From the NCBI GenBank assembly GCA_030725715.1, contig JANRFG010000016.1, forward strand, positions 88,970-152,969: a DNA stretch of 64,000 nucleotides, given 5' to 3'. The position numbers and the translations under genes were made by a program. This DNA comes from Opitutales bacterium (GTDB taxonomy: Bacteria; Verrucomicrobiota; Verrucomicrobiia; Opitutales; UBA953). The notes below the pieces were generated by a model. That model searched no databases. It was not told where the DNA came from and worked only from the letters and a program-made list of their open reading frames with translations. Position 1 is the first letter of the stretch, and each line of letters begins with the position of its first letter. Below are positions 1 to 7,538 of this stretch, in pieces.

Positions 1-1
1 C

Positions 2-1027
2 GTCTGGCTCTGCCTCGGGGCCTTGATCGGAGGCTGCTTCCAGCTGCTGATCCCGCTCTGGGGTCTGCGCCGCGAAGGCTGGCGCCCAGGTCTGCTCCAT
101 GTCGACGAAGCCGCGTGGAAGACCCTCAGCATCGCGTTCCTGCCGGCTGCGCTCGGGGCCGGTGTGCAGCAGATCAACGTCCTCATTTCACGCGGATTGG
201 CCTTCAACGTGAGCGACGCGGGCCTGATGTATTACTACATCGCCAATCGCATCGTCGAACTCCCCATCGGACTGTTCTCGGCTTCGATCGCCGTCGTCAT
301 CTTCCCTGCGCTCGCGACCGCCTTCGCCAGCCGCGACGTCCCGGCTTTGGCACGCAACTACGGACGCGGCATGCGTCTCGTGCTGGCGATCAATGTCGGC
401 GCCGCCTTCGGGCTGATCGCGCTCGCGGTCCCGATCGTCCAGCTCCTGTTCAATTACGGCAACTTCGGCTCGGGCGACTGCGTCCACACCAGCCGGCTGC
501 TCGTGATCTTCGCCTTGGCCATGCCATTCTACGCGATGATCTCGATCGTCACGCGGGCCCTGAACGTCGCCGGACGGACCGAGGCCACGCTGATCGCCGC
601 CATCCATGCGCTGGTCGTGAACGCCACCGGGTCGGTCTTGGCGGTCTGGATGGACCACGGGGTCGAAGGCCTCGCCTGGGCGAACGCCGTCTCGACGCTC
701 TGGCAGTATTTCGTGCTGCGCCACTATCTGAAGAAGCATGCCCCGGAGTTCCTCGCCGAGAGCCTGCTCAAGCCCGCCTTGCAGGTACTCGCCGGTTCCG
801 TCCTCCTCGCCGTCGTGGCGTTCCAGGGGTACGCCTTCCTGCACAATGTCCTAGACGGACACTTTAATGAGAAGATCAACCTCGTGGTCTCCATGGGTCT
901 CGCGGGCGGCGCGGGCATGGCAATCTACGCGATCTTCCTGGATAAGCTCGGCTATCCGGAACGAGATCTGTTGCGTGGCTATGCCAACAAGGTCCTGCGC
1001 CTTTTCGGACTGCAGCTCAGGGCTTGA
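2..1027 (+). CDS. murJ: Lipid II flippase MurJ (MviN family), 3' part
   Basis: The reading frame is open from the left edge, so the 5' part of the gene lies outside the window. What remains (about 341 residues) is the C-terminal two thirds of a MurJ/MviN protein, an inner-membrane MOP-superfamily transporter that flips the peptidoglycan precursor lipid II to the periplasm. Family signs are the segment ALGAGVQQINVLISRGLA, the helix ending ELPIGLFSASIAVVIFPALA, and further hydrophobic helices to the C-terminus. The C-terminal Arg/Ala-rich tail follows a last helix near GMAIYAIFLDKLG. The gene converges on the lipoprotein amidase, with an 11-bp overlap of the two 3' ends. Assignment to MurJ rather than another MATE-like exporter is from remembered family motifs. 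Confidence 0.88.
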   Translation, partial: VWLCLGALIGGCFQLLIPLWGLRREGWRPGLLHVDEAAWKTLSIAFLPAALGAGVQQINVLISRGLAFNVSDAGLMYYYIANRIVELPIGLFSASIAVVIFPALATAFASRDVPALARNYGRGMRLVLAINVGAAFGLIALAVPIVQLLFNYGNFGSGDCVHTSRLLVIFALAMPFYAMISIVTRALNVAGRTEATLIAAIHALVVNATGSVLAVWMDHGVEGLAWANAVSTLWQYFVLRHYLKKHAPEFLAESLLKPALQVLAGSVLLAVVAFQGYAFLHNVLDGHFNEKINLVVSMGLAGGAGMAIYAIFLDKLGYPERDLLRGYANKVLRLFGLQLRA

Positions 1028-1895
1028 TCGTCAAAGAGCGATAGGCCGGCGACTGGTAGCGACGGATGAGGCATTCGAGGATCGCCGTGCATTCGACGTC
1101 GATGATGCCGTCGATCTTCGCGGGTCGGAAGTGTCGCTGGAAGGCCTCGACCGCCAGCTTCAGGCCGGCTTCGTCAGGCCCGACGGCATAGCCGTAGTCC
1201 GTCAGCAGCCGGCGGAAAATAGCCGGCGTGGCGATCCGACCGCTGGCAAGGCGTTCCTTGAGCTCATCAGGCAGCGGTGAGGCGCCGACGCCGAGCCTGG
1301 CGAGCCTGGCCCAGGGAAACTTTGATCCCGGGTCGATCTTACGACCGACCGCGATGTCCGAATGGGCGACCACGTTCCAAGGCTTGATGTCATGACGTCG
1401 GATGATCTCCGCGCACAAAGCGAAGATGATGTCCGCCTGGGCGTCGGAGTAAGGATAGACGTTACCGTCGTAGTTGATGATCTCGATGCCGATGGAGTGA
1501 TGGTTGAGGCCTTCAAGCTTACCCCAGGAACTCTTACCCGCATGGTAGGCAGTCATGTCCTCGGGGACCATCCGGATGACCCGAGGCTTGACCTCGTCGG
1601 TCACCACATAATGGACGCCGACCCGATGCTTCGGGTCCTTGCCTTGGAGGATGTCCAGGGAGGAGGGCAGGGAGCCCGCCGTGTGGTGTAGGACCAGCAC
1701 GGTCACGGGCTGCTGGCGAGCTTCGCAGCCGAGGGAAGTCGGACCTTGCTCGATCGTCAGCCCCGTGAACGACGGCTTAGCCTCTGGCTTCGTCGGAAGC
1801 TCCACAACCGGCGCCGTCGCGCATCCGGTGAAAAACGCCATCAATACCGATGATATCGCAAGTTGGCGGGAATATGAGCGAATCAAGGCAATCAT
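1017..1895 (-). CDS. N-acetylmuramoyl-L-alanine amidase, lipoprotein (Amidase_2/AmpD-like)
   Basis: A 292-residue predicted lipoprotein. A short basic N-terminus and hydrophobic stretch end in the lipobox FTGC, with the lipidated Cys at residue 25. Residues about 60-200 form an Amidase_2 (AmpD/PGRP-like) zinc amidase, which cuts the bond between muramic acid and the stem peptide. Likely zinc ligands are His70 (LVLHHTAG), His178 (VAHSDI) and Asp188 (KIDPG); Glu138 in SIGIEI fits the catalytic Glu. Residues about 205-290 resemble a peptidoglycan-binding domain (AVEAFQRHF...IDGIID). The protein is expected in the periplasm, attached to a membrane, in wall turnover or recycling. Its 3' end overlaps murJ. 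No Shine-Dalgarno precedes the ATG. Confidence 0.88.
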   Translation of the reverse strand: MIALIRSYSRQLAISSVLMAFFTGCATAPVVELPTKPEAKPSFTGLTIEQGPTSLGCEARQQPVTVLVLHHTAGSLPSSLDILQGKDPKHRVGVHYVVTDEVKPRVIRMVPEDMTAYHAGKSSWGKLEGLNHHSIGIEIINYDGNVYPYSDAQADIIFALCAEIIRRHDIKPWNVVAHSDIAVGRKIDPGSKFPWARLARLGVGASPLPDELKERLASGRIATPAIFRRLLTDYGYAVGPDEAGLKLAVEAFQRHFRPAKIDGIIDVECTAILECLIRRYQSPAYRSLTIKP

Positions 1896-1926
1896 GGCGG
1901 GGTACAGAATGGGATAGCGAAAGCCT

Positions 1927-1994
1927 GATTAAGCCCAAGAAAATACAGATTAAGCGTAATTTATATCGAACTGTGTTATTAATAACCTAATTAG
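1927..1994. promoter_or_regulatory. AT-rich control region with a perfect palindrome and tandem repeats (candidate DeoR operator)
   Basis: The 219 bases between the divergent amidase and DeoR genes are far richer in A/T than the rest of the window. They hold GATTAAGC twice in direct orientation (1927-1934 and 1948-1955, 21 bp or two helical turns apart), a perfect 12-bp palindrome GTTATTAATAAC (1975-1986) and an 8-bp palindrome CTAATTAG (1987-1994). A related half, GTTATTGATT, occurs near 2049. DeoR-family repressors commonly bind such repeats beside their own gene. That this is the operator is inference; it may also serve the amidase promoter. Confidence 0.4.
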
Positions 1995-2114
1995 ACATAA
2001 TGTATATTGTGCGAAATGTTCCTAAGGTCGGGTTCCGGTCCGTAATGCGTTATTGATTGCTCGATTGGATACGCTCATAACCAAGGCTTACCCAGCACCG
2101 ATACCCCTTACTTT

Positions 2115-2894
2115 ATGAAAGTAGCTCGTCACATCATTGAAGCCCGCCGCGAAGCCATCGCCAAACTTCTCTCCAAGGTCGGCTACGTTCCGGTTTTAGA
2201 GATCTGCAAACAGTTCAATGTGTCGGAAGCGACGGCTCGACGCGACCTGACTGAATTGGAGAACCAGCGCCGCATCACCCGCACGCACGGTGGCGCTCTC
2301 TCTGACTTCAACCGCAACTTCCCGCCGCTCGACGACCGTAAGATCGAAGACGCCGAAGCCAAGCGCCGTATCGGCAACCTCGCCGCTTCCCGCGTCAAGG
2401 CCGGCATGACCGTCTACCTGGACTCCGGTTCGACGATCTTCTTCGCCGCCGAAGCCATCGCCGCCGCCGGCGTGCCCGACCTCCAGATCGTCACGACCTG
2501 TCTGCCGACGGCTCAGCTGATCTCTTGCCTGCCAGGCGTCGAAGTCTACATCCCGGGTGGTCTCTTCCTGACCCGACATGCGATGGTCGCCGGAGACCGC
2601 ACGCTCGAGGAAGTCGCCCGCTGGAACTTCGACGTGGCCTTGCTCGGCGCCGAAGGCATCGACGAAAACGGCCTTTGGAATTCCCAGCGCGACATCTCGC
2701 ACCAGCAGCGTGAAGTCATCCGTCGCAGCGACGAAGTCCTCATCTGCATGAATAAGATCAAACTCGGCCGCGGTGGACCTTGCGCTGTCACCCGTGACGT
2801 CACCTCGTTGTTCCTGGTCACCGATGCCGACGCCGCTGCCGTGCAGAAAGCGAAGGTCAAGTTGCTCCCGGAACGCGTGCTGACCGCTCTCTGA
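2115..2894 (+). CDS. DeoR-family transcriptional regulator of the sugar operon
   Basis: A 259-residue DeoR-family protein of normal length. Residues about 22-60 form the winged helix-turn-helix, with the recognition segment FNVSEATARRDLTELE followed by the family's THGGA. The rest is the DeoRC sugar-phosphate sensor domain, with the phosphate-binding segment YLDSGSTIFF, a VTTCLPTAQ stretch and the conserved GAEGIDENGLWN. These regulators usually repress a neighbouring sugar operon until a phosphorylated intermediate binds. The gene lies 22 bp upstream of the class II aldolase in the same direction, so it probably controls the aldolase, kinase and dehydrogenase genes that follow and itself. 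The inducer is not readable from sequence; a rhamnulose or fuculose phosphate is a guess. Confidence 0.9.
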   Translation: MKVARHIIEARREAIAKLLSKVGYVPVLEICKQFNVSEATARRDLTELENQRRITRTHGGALSDFNRNFPPLDDRKIEDAEAKRRIGNLAASRVKAGMTVYLDSGSTIFFAAEAIAAAGVPDLQIVTTCLPTAQLISCLPGVEVYIPGGLFLTRHAMVAGDRTLEEVARWNFDVALLGAEGIDENGLWNSQRDISHQQREVIRRSDEVLICMNKIKLGRGGPCAVTRDVTSLFLVTDADAAAVQKAKVKLLPERVLTAL

Positions 2895-2916
2895 GTTCGC
2901 CTCTTTTTTCTGAGGC

Positions 2917-3672
2917 ATGTCGTCGGACGCCATCCAGTCGCTGCTAACATTGTCCCACCAGCTGGGCGGTGAACGTCTGCGGATGGCCATCCTGGGCGAA
3001 GGCAACACTTCGGTCCGGCTCGATGATGACACCTTCGCGGTCAAGGCGTCCGGATCTAACCTCGCCAGCCTCACGGCCGCGGACGTCACTTCCTGCGCTT
3101 TCGACCGACTGTTGCCACTGTTAGATAAGACCACCGCGACGGATGTCGAAGTCGACCAGGCCCTCCTGACTGCGCGTCTGGATCCTGCCGCCAAGAAGCC
3201 GTCGATCGAAGCCCTCTTCCACGCTTACCTGCTCACCCTGCCCGGCGTCCGCTGTGTCGGTCATGTGCATGCCATCGCGGTGAACCAGATCCTCTGCTCG
3301 CCGCGCGCCCGGGAGTTCGCCGAAAAGCGCGCCTGTCCGGATGAGATCGTGATGTGCGGCGTCGAGTCGGTCTTCGTGCCTTACGCCGAGCCCGGCCTCG
3401 GACTTTCTCAGGCCATCCGCCGCGAGGTCGTCGCATTCGTCGAGCGTACCGGTCGCGACCCGAAGATCATCCTTCTCCAGAATCACGGCATCATCGCCGT
3501 CGGTGCTTCGCCCAAGGCCGTCCTCGGGTCCCTGCTCATGGCCGAAAAAGCCGCTGAGATCTTCGTAGGTGCCGCCGCCCTCGGCGGGCCGGGCTTCCTG
3601 ACTTCGGCCCAATGCGAACGTATCGCCGGACGACCCGACGAACATTACCGGCAGAAAATGCTCGGTATGTGA
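2917..3672 (+). CDS. Class II aldolase/adducin family protein (fuculose/rhamnulose-phosphate aldolase-like)
   Basis: A 251-residue class II (zinc) aldolase. GEGNTSVRL near residue 27 is the phosphate-binding loop, SIEALFH near residue 97 supplies the likely catalytic Glu98, and the zinc ligands are probably His116 and His118 (GHVHA) plus His190 (LLQNHGII). The family splits deoxyketose 1-phosphates into dihydroxyacetone phosphate and L-lactaldehyde, or acts on related sugars. The same operon encodes a second class II aldolase inside the fusion protein downstream, so this one may serve a different sugar such as L-fuculose 1-phosphate, or a partner reaction. That split of labour is inference. 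The start 22 bp after the regulator lacks a Shine-Dalgarno. Confidence 0.85.
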   Translation: MSSDAIQSLLTLSHQLGGERLRMAILGEGNTSVRLDDDTFAVKASGSNLASLTAADVTSCAFDRLLPLLDKTTATDVEVDQALLTARLDPAAKKPSIEALFHAYLLTLPGVRCVGHVHAIAVNQILCSPRAREFAEKRACPDEIVMCGVESVFVPYAEPGLGLSQAIRREVVAFVERTGRDPKIILLQNHGIIAVGASPKAVLGSLLMAEKAAEIFVGAAALGGPGFLTSAQCERIAGRPDEHYRQKMLGM

Positions 3673-3705
3673 CCCCTTTTCACCCCTCCCCTGCCCCTTC
3701 TGACC

Positions 3706-5175
3706 ATGTCCAATTACCTCGCCATCGACCTCGGAGCCGAATCCGGCCGCGTCATCCTCGGCCAGCTCAAGGCCGGTAAGTTCACCATGAAAGAGGTGCA
3801 CCGTTTCTCGAACGGCGCCATCACCGCCAACGGCACCCTGCGCTGGGACATCATCCGCATCTTCCGTGAGATCCGCATCGGCCTCGCCAAGGGCGCCAAG
3901 CTCGGACCGATCAAGTCCGTCGCCTGCGACTCTTGGGGCGTCGACTATGTCCTTCTCAAAGGTGACGGCCCGCTCCTCTCGCTGCCCTTCACCTATCGCG
4001 ACGAGCGAAGCTTCAAGGCCTACGAGCTGGCCATGCGTCGCTTCTCCCAGAAGGAGATCTTCGAAGGCACCGGCATCGCCTCGATCTCGATCAACACCCT
4101 CTACCAGCTGTTCGACGACGCCGAGAACCGCCCCGAGATGCTGCAGTTCGCGGACAAGTTCCTGCTCATCGGCGACTACATCACCTTCCTGCTCACGGGC
4201 AAAGCCCGCGCCGAAGAGACGCTGATCTCCGGCAGCCAGTGCTGGGATACCCGTAAGCGCGACTGGGCCTGGCCGGTGCTGAAGAAGCTCGGCATCCCGA
4301 AGCATATCTTCCCGAAGCCCGTCGCTCCGGGCGTCAAACTCGGCAAGATGCTGCCGTACCTCGCCAAGGAAACCGGCCTGGGCAAGGCCGAGGTCGTCAC
4401 GACCTGCGCCCACGACACCGCCGCCGCGGTCGCCGCGGTGCCCGCCACCAAGGGCGATGATTGGGCTTACCTTTCCTCCGGCACCTGGTCGCTCCTCGGC
4501 CTCGAACTGCCTAAGCCGCTCGTCAACGAGACCGTCCGCAAGGCCAAATACACGAACGAAGTCGGTTTCGGCGGTACGTCCCGCTTCCTCAAGAACCTCG
4601 TCGGTCTCTGGGTGCTCCAGGAATGTCGCCGCGAGTGGATGGAGAAAGGCGAGGTCTCCGACTACGGTGAGATCGTGAAGCTCGCGCTCAAAGCGCCTTC
4701 GCTCCGTTCGTTCATCCGTCCCGACGACGTCCGCTTCGCCAAGCGCGGCGACATGGTCGCCAAGGTCCAGGCGTTCTGCCGCGAGACCAAGCAGCCTGTC
4801 CCGAAGACGCATGGTGAGATCGCGCGCTGCGTGCTCGAATCGCTCGCCCTCCTTTATCGCGTCGAGATGGACGGCATGGAGAAACTCACCGGCCGTAAGT
4901 TGAAGCGCCTGCACATCGTCGGCGGCGGCTGCCGCAACGCCTTGCTCAACCAAGCCACGGCCGACGCCACCGGCCGAACCGTCATCGCCGGACCCGTCGA
5001 AGCCACCGCTGCCGGCAACATCTTGGTCCAAGCCATCGCCATGAAGGAGCTCAAGAACCTCGACGAACTGCGCAAGGTCGTCCGAAACTCCTTTGAGGTA
5101 GTGACTTACGTACCTAATCCCACGTCCGCGTGGGCCGCCGCCCAAGCCAAGTTTAATGGTTTAAAGAAGTCATAA
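3706..5175 (+). CDS. rhaB: Rhamnulokinase (FGGY carbohydrate kinase)
   Basis: A 489-residue FGGY-family kinase that phosphorylates L-rhamnulose at the 1-position with ATP. The N-terminus reads LAIDLGAESGRV, as in rhamnulokinases. SVACDSWGVDYVLL, PFTYRD and INTLYQLFDD are also typical of RhaB rather than of xylulo- or glycerol kinases. Asp237 in the segment CAHDTAAAVAAVP fits the catalytic base. The ATP-binding half carries HIVGGGCRNALLNQATAD and GPVEATAAGN. The gene sits 33 bp after the class II aldolase and 39 bp before the aldolase/dehydrogenase fusion, so one transcript is likely. No rhamnose isomerase gene is in the window; that first step must be encoded elsewhere. Confidence 0.92.
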   Translation: MSNYLAIDLGAESGRVILGQLKAGKFTMKEVHRFSNGAITANGTLRWDIIRIFREIRIGLAKGAKLGPIKSVACDSWGVDYVLLKGDGPLLSLPFTYRDERSFKAYELAMRRFSQKEIFEGTGIASISINTLYQLFDDAENRPEMLQFADKFLLIGDYITFLLTGKARAEETLISGSQCWDTRKRDWAWPVLKKLGIPKHIFPKPVAPGVKLGKMLPYLAKETGLGKAEVVTTCAHDTAAAVAAVPATKGDDWAYLSSGTWSLLGLELPKPLVNETVRKAKYTNEVGFGGTSRFLKNLVGLWVLQECRREWMEKGEVSDYGEIVKLALKAPSLRSFIRPDDVRFAKRGDMVAKVQAFCRETKQPVPKTHGEIARCVLESLALLYRVEMDGMEKLTGRKLKRLHIVGGGCRNALLNQATADATGRTVIAGPVEATAAGNILVQAIAMKELKNLDELRKVVRNSFEVVTYVPNPTSAWAAAQAKFNGLKKS

Positions 5176-5214
5176 AACCCCTTACTCACCTCACACCCTT
5201 TCCACGTAATCAAC

Positions 5215-7407
5215 ATGTCCAACTACAAGTACGTCTCCCACCTCTGGAATGATGCCGAAGCCGCGAAGCTCGATCCGGTCGGCCGTCTGGTCTATCGTTC
5301 GAACAAGCTCGGCGCCGACCAGCGCATCACGAACACCGGCGGCGGCAACACCTCTTCCAAGATCGTCGAGAAGGACCCCCTGACCGGCGCCGACACCCAG
5401 GTCCTCTGGGTCAAGGGTTCCGGCGGCGACCTCCGCACCAGCAACCGCGACAACTTCTCCTCCCTCTATCAGGACAAGCTCATCGGCCTTCAGGCCTCCT
5501 ACGCCGCCCGCGCCGACAAGGGCCTTAAGTCCCAGGCCGAGGACGACATGGTCGCGATGTACAACCACGCCACCTTCAACCTCAACCCGCGCGCCTCGTC
5601 GATCGACACCCCGCTGCACAGCTTCCTCCCGGGCAAGCACGTCGACCACATGCACCCGAACGCGATCATCTCGATCGCCGCTTCCAAGAACTGCGAAGCC
5701 CTGACCAAGGAAATCTTCGCCGGCAAGATGGCGTACGTGAAGTGGATGCGCCCGGGCTTCGAACTCGGCCTCGCCATGCAGGACATCTCCCGCCAGCAGC
5801 CCGCCATCAAGGCCATCATGATGGGCCAGCACGGCTTCATCTCCTGGGCCGATGACGACAAGGCCTGCTACGAACTGACCCTCGCGATGATCGAGCAGGC
5901 CGGCGCCTACATCGAAGCGAAGTACCAGGCCAAGGGCGGCGACGCCAAGGTCTTCGGCGGCGCCCTCTACCAGACCCTCGACACCGAGAAGCGTCATGCG
6001 ACCTTCGCGGCCATCCTGCCTTGGCTCCGCGGCCAGGTCTCCAAGGAGAAGCGCTTCATCGGCACGATCCAGGACGACGAGAAGATCCTCCGTTTCGTCA
6101 ACTCGAAGGACGCCCCGCGCCTCGCCGAACTCGGCACCTCCTGCCCGGACCATTTCCTCCGCACCAAGATCAAGCCGCTCTACGTGAGCTGGAACCCCCA
6201 GTCCGAAGACGCCGCCGCGCTGCAGACCAAGCTCGCCGCCGCGCTTGAGCAGTACCGCAAGGACTACGCCGCTTATTACGACGCCTGCAAGCGCCCGAAC
6301 TCCCCGGCGATGCGCGACCCGAACCCGACGGTCGTCCTCATCCCCGGCCTCGGCATGATCGCCTGGGGCAAGGACAAGTCCGAATCCCGCGTCACGGCTG
6401 AGTTCTACAACTGCGCCGTCGAAGTCATGCGCGGCGCCGAAGCCATCGACCAGTACATCGCCCTGCCTCAGCAGGAAGCCTTCGACATCGAGTACTGGCT
6501 GCTCGAAGAGGCCAAGCTGAAGCGCATGCCGGCCGAGAAGGAACTCGCCCGCCAGGTCATCATCGTCGTCGGCGCCGGCTCCGGCATCGGCAAGGAGACC
6601 GCCCATCGCCTCGTCAAGGAAGGCGCCCACATCGTCTGCGTCGACAAGAACGTCGAGGCCGCCCAGGCCACCGCCAAGGAGATCACCGACAAGCTCGGCT
6701 CCGGCATCGGCGTCGCCGGCACCGGCCTCTCCAACTGCGGTCCGGCCATCGGCCTCGCCGGCGACATCATGGACCGCGCCTCGATCCGCAAGATGCTCGA
6801 CCAGGTCGCGCTCGCCTACGGCGGCTTCGACTCCATCTGCGTGACCGCGGGCATCTTCGTCTCCCCGGACACCACCGGCCACATCCCGGACGACAAGTGG
6901 GCCCTCACCTTCGCCCTCAACGTCACCGGCAGCTACCTCGTCGCCGACGAAGCCTTCAAGACCTGGAAGGAACAGGGTCTCCGCGGCAACCTCGTCCTGA
7001 CCACCAGCGCGAACGCCGCCGTGGCCAAGAAGGGTTCCGTCGCCTACGACACCTCGAAGGCCGCCGCCAACCACCTCGTCCGCGAGATGGCCATGGAGCT
7101 CTCGCCGCTCATCCGCGTCAACGGCGTGGCCCCGGCCACCGTCGTGCAGGGTTCGGCGATGTTCCCGCGCGACCGAGTGATCGCGTCGCTCGCGAAGTAC
7201 AACATTCCGTACACCGAAGATGAGGCGACCGATTCGCTGACGACGAAGCTCTCCCGCTTCTACGCCGATCGCACCCTGACCAAGAACCCCATCACCCCCG
7301 CCGACCAGGCCGAAGCCTACTTCCTCCTCGTGACCAATCGCCTCAGCAAGACGACCGGACAGGTCATCACCGTCGACGGCGGCCTCCACGAGGCCTTCCT
7401 CCGCTAA
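5215..7407 (+). CDS. Bifunctional rhamnulose-1-phosphate aldolase / short-chain dehydrogenase
   Basis: A 730-residue two-domain enzyme. Residues 1 to about 430 are a class II aldolase with the loop GGGNTSSK, zinc-ligand region HVDHMHPNA (His145, His147) and MGQHGFISW (His206). Residues about 445-730 are a short-chain dehydrogenase with the NAD-binding GAGSGIGKE near 452 and the catalytic YDTSK near 611-615. The family (called RhaEW or RhaD-like in other bacteria) cleaves rhamnulose 1-phosphate to dihydroxyacetone phosphate and L-lactaldehyde; the fused dehydrogenase handles the lactaldehyde, giving lactate in characterised cases. It is the last intact gene of the sugar operon and is followed after 4 bp by a lut-like remnant. 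Confidence 0.92.
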   Translation: MSNYKYVSHLWNDAEAAKLDPVGRLVYRSNKLGADQRITNTGGGNTSSKIVEKDPLTGADTQVLWVKGSGGDLRTSNRDNFSSLYQDKLIGLQASYAARADKGLKSQAEDDMVAMYNHATFNLNPRASSIDTPLHSFLPGKHVDHMHPNAIISIAASKNCEALTKEIFAGKMAYVKWMRPGFELGLAMQDISRQQPAIKAIMMGQHGFISWADDDKACYELTLAMIEQAGAYIEAKYQAKGGDAKVFGGALYQTLDTEKRHATFAAILPWLRGQVSKEKRFIGTIQDDEKILRFVNSKDAPRLAELGTSCPDHFLRTKIKPLYVSWNPQSEDAAALQTKLAAALEQYRKDYAAYYDACKRPNSPAMRDPNPTVVLIPGLGMIAWGKDKSESRVTAEFYNCAVEVMRGAEAIDQYIALPQQEAFDIEYWLLEEAKLKRMPAEKELARQVIIVVGAGSGIGKETAHRLVKEGAHIVCVDKNVEAAQATAKEITDKLGSGIGVAGTGLSNCGPAIGLAGDIMDRASIRKMLDQVALAYGGFDSICVTAGIFVSPDTTGHIPDDKWALTFALNVTGSYLVADEAFKTWKEQGLRGNLVLTTSANAAVAKKGSVAYDTSKAAANHLVREMAMELSPLIRVNGVAPATVVQGSAMFPRDRVIASLAKYNIPYTEDEATDSLTTKLSRFYADRTLTKNPITPADQAEAYFLLVTNRLSKTTGQVITVDGGLHEAFLR

Positions 7408-7411
7408 GCCT

Positions 7412-7534
7412 GTGCGCGTCTCCCTCTTCGTTCCTTGCTTCGTCGACCAGCTGCCCCCTCAGGTCGGCTTGGCGACGGCCAAGGCGCTGAAGCGCCACGG
7501 TCCGAAGGAACTCTCTCTCGTCCTGGTCGGTTGA
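7412..7534 (+). pseudogene. lutA-lutC deletion remnant (lactate-oxidation operon scar)
   Basis: A 40-codon ORF starting with GTG, 4 bp after the aldolase/dehydrogenase stop. Its first part, VRVSLFVPCFVDQLPPQVG followed by LATAKALKR, matches the N-terminus of LutA/LldE-type iron-sulphur oxidoreductase subunits, which begin with a FVxCxVD segment. Its last part, HGPKELSLVLVG, looks like the C-terminus of LutC (HGPxxLxxxLxG). All the rest of lutA, lutB and lutC would be missing, as if one in-frame deletion joined the two ends of a lutABC operon. LutABC oxidises L-lactate and is often placed beside rhamnose genes, because rhamnose catabolism yields lactaldehyde and lactate. The match is from memory, so the LutA part is fairly secure and the LutC part less so. 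Confidence 0.6.
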
Positions 7535-7538
7535 AGCC

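Noticed and set aside
2115..7407. A bacterial microcompartment locus for rhamnose or fucose, as found in some Planctomycetes and Verrucomicrobia.
   Set aside because: There are no shell-protein genes nearby, and lactaldehyde is handled by the fused dehydrogenase.
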